A DNA stretch of 18,724 nucleotides from CAZVXI01 sp964631295 (GTDB lineage Bacteria; Planctomycetota; Phycisphaerae; Phycisphaerales; SM1A02), in assembly GCA_964631295.1 (NCBI GenBank), contig CAZVXI010000049.1, forward strand, positions 1 through 18,724. The letters are read 5' to 3'. A program made the translations under genes and the position numbers. The notes under the pieces were generated by a model, which searched no databases, was not told the origin of the DNA, and saw only the letters and a program-made list of their open reading frames with translations. Positions 1 through 7,374 of the stretch are shown here, one piece after another (position 1 is the stretch's first letter; each line of letters opens with the position of its first letter).

Positions 1-486
1 GACGAGGCGAAGCGATGGACAATCGCGCAGATCGAGCCGAGCATCAATCGCTGGACGGAAGAAGATTGGGCGCTCGATCCTGCGCTCATTGAGCCACCCA
101 CTGAGCGCAGCGAGCACCTGCAGGAGCCGCAGCCGGTTGTGCTCGCGTTTGAGCGTCCCAATCCGATTGGCGGCGAGCAGCAGCGCGGGTTGGTCGTTGC
201 TTCGGGCGGTTGGATGCTCAGCTACATCGCTGATTCGATTGTCGATCTCGGCAACGGACGGGTCGCGCTGACGAACCCGGGCAATCAGGAGATGATGCTT
301 GCGTCGATCGCCTGGCTTGCCGGCATGGATGAACTCATCGCGCCGAGCCCGGTGAGCCGTCAGGTCGCCCGGCTGGAAGGCATCGGCACCGCAACGTGGC
401 TGACATGGTTTTCAGTCGGCGTGCTTGGCTTGCCGATCGCAGCGCTCGGCATGGGTACCGCGGTGTGGATGGTGCGGAGGAACTGA
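1..486 (+). CDS. GldG-like ABC transporter accessory protein, C-terminal part (5' end outside window)
   Basis: Frame 1 is open from the first base to a TGA at 484-486, giving 161 residues of a protein that begins upstream of the window. The visible part has a segment around residues 68-105 (VVASGGWMLSYIADS, then LTNPGNQEMML and IAWLAG) that matches the end of GldG-type extracytoplasmic domains. There, a sugar-binding-like fold is followed by an 'N...W..G' helix. A single membrane helix follows near residues 133-156 and ends in a short basic tail (VRRN). In the known family these proteins are encoded beside an ABC ATPase and an ABC-2 permease, which would lie to the left. The stop overlaps the start of the next gene (TGATG), so the two are probably co-translated. 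The substrate is unknown. Family assignment rests on this C-terminal part and on the DUF4340 neighbour. Confidence 0.75.
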   Translation, partial: DEAKRWTIAQIEPSINRWTEEDWALDPALIEPPTERSEHLQEPQPVVLAFERPNPIGGEQQRGLVVASGGWMLSYIADSIVDLGNGRVALTNPGNQEMMLASIAWLAGMDELIAPSPVSRQVARLEGIGTATWLTWFSVGVLGLPIAALGMGTAVWMVRRN

Positions 487-1877
487 TGCGAACGCTGCCT
501 GCGATCATCACCGCGATTGTGGCCTTGCTGAGCATTGTGCTGGCGGTCGCTCTCGCGCCGGGAATCTCCGATGCGCGAGAGCAGCGTGAGCGCGCCCGAC
601 CCCTGCTTGCCGATCGAATCGATGTCGGAACCGTGTCGCGAATCACGCTCACCCGCCCGGACACACCGACGCTTGTCTTCCAACGAACCGATGACGGCCA
701 GCGATGGACGCAGACGAAGCCGTTCACCCATCCGATGCAGGCATTCTCAATCCGGCAACTCGCGGTGCTGGCCGCATCTGTTGAGTATGTCGGTCGGATT
801 GATCCTGCAGATGCCGATGAGTCGCTTGATGCCGAGACGCTCGGCCTGGCGCCGCCGCGAGGATCAATCGCATTCGAGCACAAGGACGGTCGCGCTGTGA
901 CGCTTGAACTTGGGCGGCGGGGGATCGCTGGCCGCGCGTACGTACGCGTTGACGATGACCCGGCAATCTATGTCGTGGGGCAGGCGATGCATGATCGCGC
1001 GCTTGGCATGAACCCGCTGGAGTGGAGGCAGCGCACGATCTTTCGCGATGTCTCGGTCGATGCCGATGCGATTGCATGGTCGCAGGGCTCGCAAACGAGT
1101 GTGCGTGTCGAGCGGACCGGACGCGAGTGGAAGCTCACGCAGCCCGTGCAGACACGCACGGATGACGTCAGTCTCGAGGACTACATCAGTGCACTCGCGC
1201 GTGCCGAGCACGCGGGATTCGTTGCAGATCAGCCGGGAGATCTCGCGAGATTCGGGCTCGCGAACCCTGCGTTGTCGCTCACAATCACGAACTCTTCCAA
1301 GATCGTTGGGGATGCTGGCGGCTTGGTCGACCACACCAGTGAGCAAACGCTGCTTGTCGGATCTCGTATTGGCGGCTCATCTCAGGATCGCTTCGGCATG
1401 GTGGTCGGGACGCCTGTCGTGGTTCGCCTGCCATTGCCGGTTCTGCAGTCATTGTTCCGTGATCCGCGCCTGCTGGCAGACACGAAAGCGAGCGGGATGA
1501 ACCCGGCGGACGTCAAGACGGTTCGCATCAGCGGTCCGGACGGTGAGTTTCGCTTGCAGCGCGATCTCGAGAAGTGGATTGCCATCGACCATGGCGGCGG
1601 CGAAGTTCCTGCCGGTCGCGTTGATGAGCTGTTGCGACAGTTGACATCTCTGCGCGCACCATCACTTGGGTTTGAGCCATACCCGATGGATGAGCACGTA
1701 GCGAACGTGACGTTGACCACCTTCACCGGCCGGCTCGATACGATCCGTATCGCGTTCGATCCGGCACAGGGCCAGTGGAAACTGGAGAACGGCGATGATG
1801 TGCTGCGTGTGCATAGCGAAGCACTCCAGCCGTCGCTCACGCCGAAGGATTTCGGCCTCGGCCCTGTCAGCGACTGA
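486..1877 (+). CDS. DUF4340 domain-containing protein, membrane-anchored
   Basis: 463 residues. The ATG at 486 overlaps the stop of the GldG-like gene by one base, and it is preferred over an upstream start inside that gene because it begins directly with one hydrophobic anchor (residues 5-24, IITAIVALLSIVLAVALAPG). The rest is predicted to lie outside the membrane. It has the repeated DUF4340 pattern: a W..T.P segment (RWTQTKPF near residue 76), then 'LGLAPP' and 'FGLANP' signatures of the kind that recur as 'LGL..P' in this family, each followed by beta-rich stretches such as VTLELGRR. The family is often found next to GldG-type genes and ABC-2 permeases, but its molecular function is not established. 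It probably belongs to the same transporter operon as the gene before it. The 3' end overlaps the convergent ribD by 11 bp. Confidence 0.85.
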   Translation: MRTLPAIITAIVALLSIVLAVALAPGISDAREQRERARPLLADRIDVGTVSRITLTRPDTPTLVFQRTDDGQRWTQTKPFTHPMQAFSIRQLAVLAASVEYVGRIDPADADESLDAETLGLAPPRGSIAFEHKDGRAVTLELGRRGIAGRAYVRVDDDPAIYVVGQAMHDRALGMNPLEWRQRTIFRDVSVDADAIAWSQGSQTSVRVERTGREWKLTQPVQTRTDDVSLEDYISALARAEHAGFVADQPGDLARFGLANPALSLTITNSSKIVGDAGGLVDHTSEQTLLVGSRIGGSSQDRFGMVVGTPVVVRLPLPVLQSLFRDPRLLADTKASGMNPADVKTVRISGPDGEFRLQRDLEKWIAIDHGGGEVPAGRVDELLRQLTSLRAPSLGFEPYPMDEHVANVTLTTFTGRLDTIRIAFDPAQGQWKLENGDDVLRVHSEALQPSLTPKDFGLGPVSD

Positions 1878-3012
1878 CGAGCCAGCGTGTCATCACATCG
1901 CCGCCTCGTGCGCGGTGATCAATCAGTTGCATGTGCTTGCCGTCGGCGAGGCGAGGCGAGGTCAGACCCCGGACGGCAGGCTTCGCCTGCTCATCGCCGA
2001 GTAACAGAGGCGCGATGAATACCCACGCTTCGTTCACAGCATCGGCTGAAAACAGCCGCCCGAGCAGCCCCGGCCCGGATTCAACCAGCACATGCATCAT
2101 GTCATATCGCTGCACGAGGTCGATCAGCATCGCGCGCATTGCTTGCGTTGAATCGTCCGACAGTTCAATCCCGATGACATCCACACTTGCATCGCGCAGA
2201 GCTTGGGCATGGCTGCTGTGCGCCATTGCGTCCATGCAGCACACCGTCACCGGGACGTCGCGCGCCGTCTGCACGAGTTGTGATTGCATCGGAATCTGTA
2301 GTTTCGGGTCGTATACAACTCGCCGGGCGACTCGCCGGGCGCGAACACCGCGTGCCGTCAGCAGCGGGTCATCCGCGAGTACCGTCCCAATGCCGGTGAG
2401 GATCGCATCCACGCGTCCGCGCTTGCGATGAACAGCCCTGCGACTGCGCGGCGAACTGATCCACTGACTTTCGCCCATCCGCGTTGCGATACGACCATCC
2501 AGTGTCTGTGCCCATTTGGCGATCACCCACGGAAGCGATGTCTTCACGCGATGCGCGAACGGATCAGCCGGCGCGATGCCTGGAAGCAGGTCGTCACGAA
2601 ACGCAACAGTGACCCCGGCATCCCGCAGTCGCATCGCGCCGCCAGCCGCCTCGGGGTTCGGATCACGCCTCGCAATGATCACTCGAGCGACACCTGCGGC
2701 GATGAGTGCGGCTGAGCATGGCCCGGTCTTGCCTTGATGATCGCAAGGCTCGAGCGTGACATAGCATGTTCCGCCTCGCGCCGCTCCACCAGCATCACGC
2801 AGCGCATTGACTTCCGCGTGCGCCTCGCCGAACCGCCGGTGCCAGCCGGTCCCGACAATCCCCCCGGGGGCGTTTGTAATCACACAACCGACCATCGGGT
2901 TTGGTTCGACGAGGCCATGCCCGCGCCACGCCAGCCGGGCAGCAAGTTGCATGCAGCGTGTGTGTTGTTGCGACTCATCACGTTCAGGCACGGCGACATC
3001 GTAGCCGCACAA
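1867..3012 (-). CDS. ribD: Bifunctional riboflavin biosynthesis protein RibD (pyrimidine deaminase / uracil reductase)
   Basis: 381 residues, the usual RibD size. It catalyses two consecutive steps of riboflavin synthesis: deamination of the diaminopyrimidine made from GTP, then NADPH-dependent reduction of the ribosyl side chain. The N-terminal deaminase domain shows PNPMVGCVI (37-45), the zinc-binding HAEVNAL (65-71) and LEPCDHQGKTGPC (87-99), giving the His and two Cys ligands. The reductase domain follows from about residue 160 with AKWAQTLDGRIA (165-176), VDAILTGIGTVLADDPLLTAR (split 201-221) and VLVESGPGLL (288-297). The reading frame opens at a TTG only 2 bp after the phosphatase stop. 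A GTG at 2991 is an alternative start. No strong Shine-Dalgarno decides between them, and coupling to the upstream gene is likely. No FMN riboswitch or other rib gene is visible here. Confidence 0.95.
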   Translation of the reverse strand: MCGYDVAVPERDESQQHTRCMQLAARLAWRGHGLVEPNPMVGCVITNAPGGIVGTGWHRRFGEAHAEVNALRDAGGAARGGTCYVTLEPCDHQGKTGPCSAALIAAGVARVIIARRDPNPEAAGGAMRLRDAGVTVAFRDDLLPGIAPADPFAHRVKTSLPWVIAKWAQTLDGRIATRMGESQWISSPRSRRAVHRKRGRVDAILTGIGTVLADDPLLTARGVRARRVARRVVYDPKLQIPMQSQLVQTARDVPVTVCCMDAMAHSSHAQALRDASVDVIGIELSDDSTQAMRAMLIDLVQRYDMMHVLVESGPGLLGRLFSADAVNEAWVFIAPLLLGDEQAKPAVRGLTSPRLADGKHMQLIDHRARGGDVMTRWLVSR

Positions 3013-3014
3013 GG

Positions 3015-4460
3015 CTAAAAGGCCTGCGCACCAATTGCTGAGTCAGACATCTCATCGCTGTGTTGGTTCCCGTCGAGGTTGGCGATTCGCAGGTTGTTCA
3101 GCGTGATCGCAGCGATGAGAACATCATCCTCCGCTCTGCCGTCGCAGTGCTTGTCGACTGCGGTCGCGATGAAACGCGTCCAGTTGCGCGGCGGAGTATC
3201 GAAGGAGACTGTCTTGTGCAGTCGGTCGATCCCGAATCGTTCGCCGGTGCCGTTTCGAGCTTCAATCGCGCCGTCCGTGTACGCGATGATAACATCACCG
3301 GGATGCAAGGTCGTCGACTTCTGGCCGGGGTCGTATTCTTTGTAGGATTCGACACCCATGAGCATCGTCGTTCCACCAAGCTGGTCGACCGTGCCATCGC
3401 CTCGGCGAATAAATGCCGGCGGATGCCCGGCGTTGACCCATTTCACTTCGCCAGTGCGGCAGTCGAGCATGATGCATGCACCGGTCGCGAAGAGTGAGTA
3501 GTTTGACATCGTGAGATAGATGTAGCGGTTGAGCAGCGCCATAACTTCGTTCGGCTCTGCGTCGCGATTCTCGGCGCGAACTCGCTCAAGTTCGCCAAAG
3601 AGCCGATTCACGGTGAGCGCGGCTGCGAGTCCGTGTCCTGCAACATCAAGCAGTGTGAGGTAGATACGATCGGTTTCTTTGCAGTAGTGAATGTGCACGT
3701 AGTCTCCGCCGATCTCCTGCATCGGCGCGTAGCTGTAATCAAACTTCACGTGACCAAGATCAAACTCCTGGGGAAACATCGCATCATGCACGATGCGCGC
3801 GCGCGAGAGTTCACCGCCCATCGTCTTGACCTTTCGCCCGAGCAGTTCGCGGTTGATGACGTCCTCGAAGTGCCGATCCTTCCAGACGGTAATGATGATG
3901 CCAGGCAGAAGTGTGGCACCTGCGAGGATGATCGTCACGGCTTTGAAGACAAAATCGCCACTTGTCTGCGGCAGCCCGATGATGATCGCGAAGATTGCCA
4001 GCAGCGGCAGGAAAGGCGGTATGGCTTCCTTCGGTTGCCAGGGCAGCAGCGCGCAGGCCAGTGCATGCAGAACAAGCAGATCCACCGCACCGAAGACCAT
4101 GTAGTTCGTCACGACTGCCTGCAGCGGCCAACGCGATGCCATCAGCAGCAGACCCACAACAGTCACGAGCATCGTAATGATGCTGAGCACAGCCTGGCTC
4201 GAGTGCATGAGCCGATTCGGAATCGCGAGCGAGCCGCCCAGAACGGCCATCGTCAGGCCGAACGCGCCGATGCGCAGCCATGCAAGGTTGGCATGATCTG
4301 CCCAGACTTCGCCTGCCGTCGTGATCAGGAAGAAGATCGCTGATCCGAACGTATACGCCATGTATGCAGCGATCAGGTAGACGAAGTTTCGGCGATACGA
4401 GACCTCGCGCTGCCGCTGGTACTGTTCCTCAAAGGCTGCTTGTGTGATGGTCCGTGTCAT
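3015..4460 (-). CDS. Membrane-bound PP2C-type (SpoIIE-like) serine/threonine phosphatase
   Basis: 481 residues from the ATG at 4460; a GTG at 4496 would add 12 residues. I chose the ATG because an AGGA lies upstream and the extension is not family-like. About six hydrophobic segments occur in residues 25-193, followed by a linker and a SpoIIE/RsbU-type phosphatase domain at about 218-455. The metal-binding signatures are all present: EIGGDYV (249-255), LDVAGHGLAAAL (271-282), NAGHPPAF (343-350), YTDGAIEA (394-401) and EDDVLIAAI (444-452). In the known family such phosphatases act on STAS-domain anti-anti-sigma factors in partner-switching pathways. Here no anti-sigma or STAS gene is adjacent, so the target is unknown. 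The membrane part has no recognised sensor motif. ribD begins 2 bp after the stop, so the two are probably one transcript. Confidence 0.9.
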   Translation of the reverse strand: MTRTITQAAFEEQYQRQREVSYRRNFVYLIAAYMAYTFGSAIFFLITTAGEVWADHANLAWLRIGAFGLTMAVLGGSLAIPNRLMHSSQAVLSIITMLVTVVGLLLMASRWPLQAVVTNYMVFGAVDLLVLHALACALLPWQPKEAIPPFLPLLAIFAIIIGLPQTSGDFVFKAVTIILAGATLLPGIIITVWKDRHFEDVINRELLGRKVKTMGGELSRARIVHDAMFPQEFDLGHVKFDYSYAPMQEIGGDYVHIHYCKETDRIYLTLLDVAGHGLAAALTVNRLFGELERVRAENRDAEPNEVMALLNRYIYLTMSNYSLFATGACIMLDCRTGEVKWVNAGHPPAFIRRGDGTVDQLGGTTMLMGVESYKEYDPGQKSTTLHPGDVIIAYTDGAIEARNGTGERFGIDRLHKTVSFDTPPRNWTRFIATAVDKHCDGRAEDDVLIAAITLNNLRIANLDGNQHSDEMSDSAIGAQAF

Positions 4461-4660
4461 CGACCAAAAGTTTCCTGGAGCGAATCGCCTCTGCACGGTT
4501 ATTCAGCCGAGCATGCAACAGCGATGCGACTCCCTTTGAATCGCTCAAGATACCAGTCCAACGAACGTCGGCCGGTATCAGTTCATTGGGATGTGGCATT
4601 TCGCGTTTGTCACCGGTGCGTGTCGCAAAATCACCGTTTGGCGACGTGCTACGAATGCGC

Positions 4661-4693
4661 AAAAACAGCCCCGATCGCGATTGATCGGGGCTG
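4661..4693 (-). terminator. Intrinsic terminator of fusA
   Basis: A perfect 11-bp inverted repeat, CAGCCCCGATC and GATCGGGGCTG, is separated by a 6-base loop. On the minus strand it is followed directly by five T residues (AAAAA at 4661-4665 on the plus strand). It lies 28 bp beyond the fusA stop codon, the expected place. It is the clearest Rho-independent terminator in the window, and it isolates fusA from the phosphatase-ribD unit further along the same strand. Confidence 0.92.
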
Positions 4694-4720
4694 GGTTGCT
4701 TCAATCTGTTGCTTGAAAGA

Positions 4721-6835
4721 TCACACCTTGGCGAGAATCTCATCTCGCAGGCGTTCGGGCATCGGCCGGTACTCGGCCGGTTCCATGGAGCTTGTCGCAC
4801 GGCCCTGCGTCTGGCCTCGCAGGACAGTGGTGTAGCCAAACATCTCAGACAGCGGCACTTCCGCCGTGATCATCCGGACATTGCCACGCAGCTCTGAATC
4901 GAGGATGTGACCGCGACGGCTTGAAAGGTCGCCACTCACTGTGCCGAAGAATTCGTCCGGCGTCACGATCGACACACGCATGATCGGCTCCAGCAGCGCC
5001 AGACCCGCCTGGGTACACGCTTCGCGGAATGCGAGGGCACCAGCCTGCTCGAACGCCACCTGGCTGGAGTCGACATCGTGGTACGAACCGTCAACAAGTT
5101 CGACAAGGATATTCTGCATCGGATACCCGCCCAGCACGCCCGATGTGGCCGCATTGCGGATACCGACTGCCACTGACGGGATGTACTCCCTGGGGATCGC
5201 ACCCTGCGAGATCTTGTCGACGAAGGCGATGCCGTTCTTCATCTCCACATTCAGTTCTTCGGTCTCGGCCTTGGTGACCGGGCGGACGTTGATGATCGCA
5301 TCGCCAAACTGGCCGCGACCACCTGTCTGCTTCACGAACTTGCCGCGGACATTCTCGGCATTGCCGAGGATGGTCTCACGATAGCTCACGCGCGGCTTGC
5401 CCACCTGCACGCCGACCTTCATGTCGCGCAACAGCTTGTTCTTGATGATTTCGAGGTGCAACTCACCCATCCCGGCGATGACAGTCTCGCCAGTCTCATC
5501 GTTGTACTCAGCACGGAACGAGGGGTCTTCGCGGCGAATCGTTGTGAGCGCCTCGGAGAGTTTCTTCTTGTCGTCCGCAGTATTCGGCTCGATAGACATC
5601 GAAATGACCGGATCGGGGAAGTCCATGCGCTCCAGAACGATTGGATCGTTCGGATCGCACAGCGTGTCGCCAGTCATCGAGTTCTTCAGACCGATGACAG
5701 CGACAATCCGACCTGCACCCACCTGATCGAGCGACTCGCGGTCCTTTGCGTGCATCTCGAAGATCCGACTCACATTCTCGCGCTTGTTGTTGACCGGGTT
5801 GAGAACACGGCTGCCCTTATCGAGCACGCCCGAATACACGCGGATGTAAGTAAGATCGCCGTGCGTATCTGAGACAACCTTGAACACAAGTGCGGAGAAT
5901 GGGGCATCTTCACTGTTCTGGCGTGTCAGTTTGACTGTCGAATCCTTCGGATCCGTCCCTTGCATCGGCGGGACTTCCTGCGGGTTGGGCAGGTAATCGA
6001 TGACGCCGTTGAGCAAGCGCTGCACGCCGATGTTCTTGAGAGCCGAGCCGCAGAACACGGGGTAGCACTCACGGGCAATGGTTCCCTTGCGAATCGCTGC
6101 GCGAATCTCGTCAGGTGTAATTGACGATTCATCCTCGAGGTATTTCTCAGTCAGAGAATCGTCGAGTTCCGCCGCCTTCTCGACCATGTCGTGGTGCCAG
6201 AGTTCGGCCATCTCCTGCATGTTCTCAGGGATGTCGCGCTGTTCCACACGGGCGCCAAGTTCGCTGGCGTCGAAGTAGTACGCCTTCATTTCCAGAAGGT
6301 CGATGATGCCCTCGAAGTCATCGGATGCGCCGATCGGCAACTGGACAGCAATCGGATTAGCGCCCAGTCGATCCTTGATCGTCTTGAAGCTGAACTCAAA
6401 GTTCGCGCCGATCTTGTCCATCTTGTTGATGAAGCAGACGCGCGGAACACGGTACCTGTCGGCCTGTCGCCACACAGTCTCAGACTGCGCTTCCACGCCT
6501 TCCTTGCCATCGAACACAGCAACCGCGCCGTCGAGCACTCGCAGCGAGCGTTCCACTTCAATCGTGAAGTCGACGTGGCCGGGCGTGTCAATCAGATTGA
6601 CCTGATAGGAGTCGCCGTTGTACTCCCATGGGCAGGAAGTCGCAGCAGACTGGATGGTGATGCCACGCTCCTGTTCCTCGGCAAGGAAGTCCATGGTCGC
6701 GGTGCCTTCATGCACCTCGCCCATTTTGTAGCTCTTGCCGGTGTAGAACAGGATGCGCTCGGTCACCGTCGTCTTGCCCGCATCAATGTGAGCGCAGATT
6801 CCGATATTTCGTACTCGTGTCAGGTCGGTCGCCAT
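4721..6835 (-). CDS. fusA: Translation elongation factor G
   Basis: 704 residues from the ATG at 6835, the usual EF-G length. A GTG at 6865 would add ten residues that are not family-like. EF-G is the cytoplasmic GTPase that drives ribosomal translocation and, with ribosome recycling factor, helps split ribosomes. The GTPase motifs are all visible: AHIDAGKTT (15-23), switch I ending ERGITIQSAAT, DTPGHVDF (83-90) and NKMDKIGA (137-144). Domain II and the later domains follow, with GMGELHLE and a C-terminal QGRATSSMEP near the end, as in housekeeping-type EF-G. It is not next to rpsL, rpsG or tuf, so it is outside a str-type operon. Its terminator lies just downstream. About 540 bp of mostly non-coding DNA lies upstream and holds promoter-like and hairpin elements. 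Confidence 0.97.
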   Translation of the reverse strand: MATDLTRVRNIGICAHIDAGKTTVTERILFYTGKSYKMGEVHEGTATMDFLAEEQERGITIQSAATSCPWEYNGDSYQVNLIDTPGHVDFTIEVERSLRVLDGAVAVFDGKEGVEAQSETVWRQADRYRVPRVCFINKMDKIGANFEFSFKTIKDRLGANPIAVQLPIGASDDFEGIIDLLEMKAYYFDASELGARVEQRDIPENMQEMAELWHHDMVEKAAELDDSLTEKYLEDESSITPDEIRAAIRKGTIARECYPVFCGSALKNIGVQRLLNGVIDYLPNPQEVPPMQGTDPKDSTVKLTRQNSEDAPFSALVFKVVSDTHGDLTYIRVYSGVLDKGSRVLNPVNNKRENVSRIFEMHAKDRESLDQVGAGRIVAVIGLKNSMTGDTLCDPNDPIVLERMDFPDPVISMSIEPNTADDKKKLSEALTTIRREDPSFRAEYNDETGETVIAGMGELHLEIIKNKLLRDMKVGVQVGKPRVSYRETILGNAENVRGKFVKQTGGRGQFGDAIINVRPVTKAETEELNVEMKNGIAFVDKISQGAIPREYIPSVAVGIRNAATSGVLGGYPMQNILVELVDGSYHDVDSSQVAFEQAGALAFREACTQAGLALLEPIMRVSIVTPDEFFGTVSGDLSSRRGHILDSELRGNVRMITAEVPLSEMFGYTTVLRGQTQGRATSSMEPAEYRPMPERLRDEILAKV

Positions 6836-7062
6836 GGCTTTCACTTGCTTCCCGGGGAATGCCACCGGCCGATCCGTTGGCAGGCTCCCACGTTTTGATC
6901 ACAGTCCTTCTGCTGCGGAGTCACTTCGCCGCCACTGGACGACGATGGATATCTGGTTCAGAGCCGTGGTTCTCCGCGTGATCGTCGGAAGTTCGATCGC
7001 TGCCGCCGAGACCCTCGGTCTTCGTTATCGGGCAAATCTCAGCGGTGCTGAAACCAAGTCTC

Positions 7063-7081
7063 AAAAGAACGATGATCGTTC
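7063..7081 (-). terminator. Weak intrinsic terminator or attenuator-like hairpin in the fusA upstream region
   Basis: The 15-base palindrome GAACGATGATCGTTC (7067-7081) is a perfect 7-bp inverted repeat around one central base. Read on the minus strand it is followed by TTTT (7066-7063). That is a short stem with a short U tract, so termination would be weak or partial. It could end the small transcript that starts near 7281 or act as an attenuator before fusA, about 230 bp further on. A DNA-binding protein operator is the main alternative, because the dyad is near-perfect at the DNA level. Confidence 0.4.
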
Positions 7082-7111
7082 CACCGCGTTCAGATCTGTT
7101 GCCGAGTTGAT

Positions 7112-7219
7112 TTATGGACGGTCAGGAGTTTCGCTTCGCGAGACTCCGTGAGTTCTTGTCGGCCTGCCGACGCCGAACTCAACGGGGTTCGAGGCGCGAG
7201 CAGGCGGGGTCTTCTTCAT
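7112..7219 (-). CDS. Possible small protein, 35 residues (uncertain)
   Basis: An ATG at 7219 opens 35 codons ending in TAA at 7112-7114. The predicted peptide is basic and proline-rich (starts MKKTPPARAS, ends RSETPDRP), has no membrane segment, and matches nothing I recognise. A strong AAGGAG (7234-7239) lies upstream, but 14 bases from this ATG, which is long. A GTG at 7226 in another frame has an ideal 7-base spacing and would make a different 15-residue peptide. A good promoter lies about 60 bp further upstream at 7288-7315. The ORF runs through both hairpins of this region, which argues that structure rather than this peptide may be the conserved element. I list it because the ribosome binding site and promoter are better than chance, not because the protein is recognisable. 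Confidence 0.3.
   Translation of the reverse strand: MKKTPPARASNPVEFGVGRPTRTHGVSRSETPDRP
7125..7181 (-). other. Two tandem RNA hairpins upstream of fusA
   Basis: Read on the minus strand, hairpin 1 (7181-7149) pairs TGAGTTC with GAACTCA (7 bp), then an internal loop, then GTCGG with CCGAC (5 bp) around the loop CAGG. One base later, hairpin 2 (7147-7125) pairs GGAGT with ACTCC and TCGC with GCGA around a GAA triloop, with one C-A mismatch between the two helices. Both pairings are read directly from the sequence. Neither is followed by a T run, so they are not intrinsic terminators. They lie between the promoter at 7288-7315 and the terminator-like dyad at 7063-7081. I do not recognise them as a known RNA family. 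Confidence 0.5.
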
Positions 7220-7226
7220 CCGACAC
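7179..7226 (-). CDS. Possible 15-residue leader peptide (uncertain)
   Basis: A GTG at 7226 sits 7 bases after AAGGAG (7234-7239), the best ribosome binding site in this gap. It opens 15 codons reading MSDEEDPACSRLEPR before TGA at 7179-7181. The stop codon is the first three bases of the outer stem of the hairpin at 7149-7181, so a terminating ribosome would cover that stem. This is the arrangement of a leader peptide that controls downstream folding, but no run of one amino acid points to a regulating tRNA. It overlaps the 35-codon ORF at 7112-7219 in another frame; at most one is likely to be the main product. Confidence 0.3.
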   Translation of the reverse strand: MSDEEDPACSRLEPR

Positions 7227-7287
7227 CGCTGTTCTCCTTGAATTTTCGTGCTGGTACAGGTTTGCCGACACCTGCCCGAAGCCATTG

Positions 7288-7315
7288 AGTATATCAGCTG
7301 TGACACGGTCGTCAA
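7288..7315 (-). promoter_or_regulatory. Sigma70-type promoter with extended -10, directed toward fusA
   Basis: On the minus strand a -35 of TTGACG (7315-7310) is separated by 16 bp from a -10 of TATACT (7293-7288), and the -10 is preceded by TGA, giving an extended TGnTATACT element. Transcription would start near 7281. This is one of the two best promoter matches in the window. It lies about 60 bp beyond the end of the RNase H gene and about 450 bp before fusA, so it would give either a long fusA leader or a separate small RNA or small-protein transcript. Confidence 0.6.
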
Positions 7316-7340
7316 ACAGGGATTCCCGGAGACCGCCGTC

Positions 7341-7361
7341 AAATCGGCTGTTTGTGCCGAT
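7341..7361 (-). terminator. Terminator-like hairpin after the RNase H gene (weak)
   Basis: On the minus strand ATCGGC (7361-7356) pairs with GCCGAT (7348-7343) around a 7-base loop, followed by only two or three T residues. It begins 13 bp after the RNase H stop. The stem and U tract are short, so it is a weak candidate, but its position fits an end for the RNase H transcript before the next promoter. Confidence 0.35.
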
Positions 7362-7374
7362 CAGCCTGCCGTGG

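Noticed and set aside
4429..4599. 56-codon minus-strand ORF between fusA and the phosphatase (starts MPHPNELIPADV)
   Set aside because: No Shine-Dalgarno, mixed third-position bases and overlap with the phosphatase start; not enough to call a gene, though it is the only ORF candidate in the 260-bp gap.
6961..7060. TTGAGA...TGAGAT as a closer fusA promoter on the minus strand
   Set aside because: The -10 matches the consensus poorly and no extended element is present; the promoter at 7288-7315 is much better.
7186..7192. GGTTCGA resembling a tRNA T-loop
   Set aside because: The flanking bases do not pair into a T stem and no acceptor or anticodon arm fits around it.
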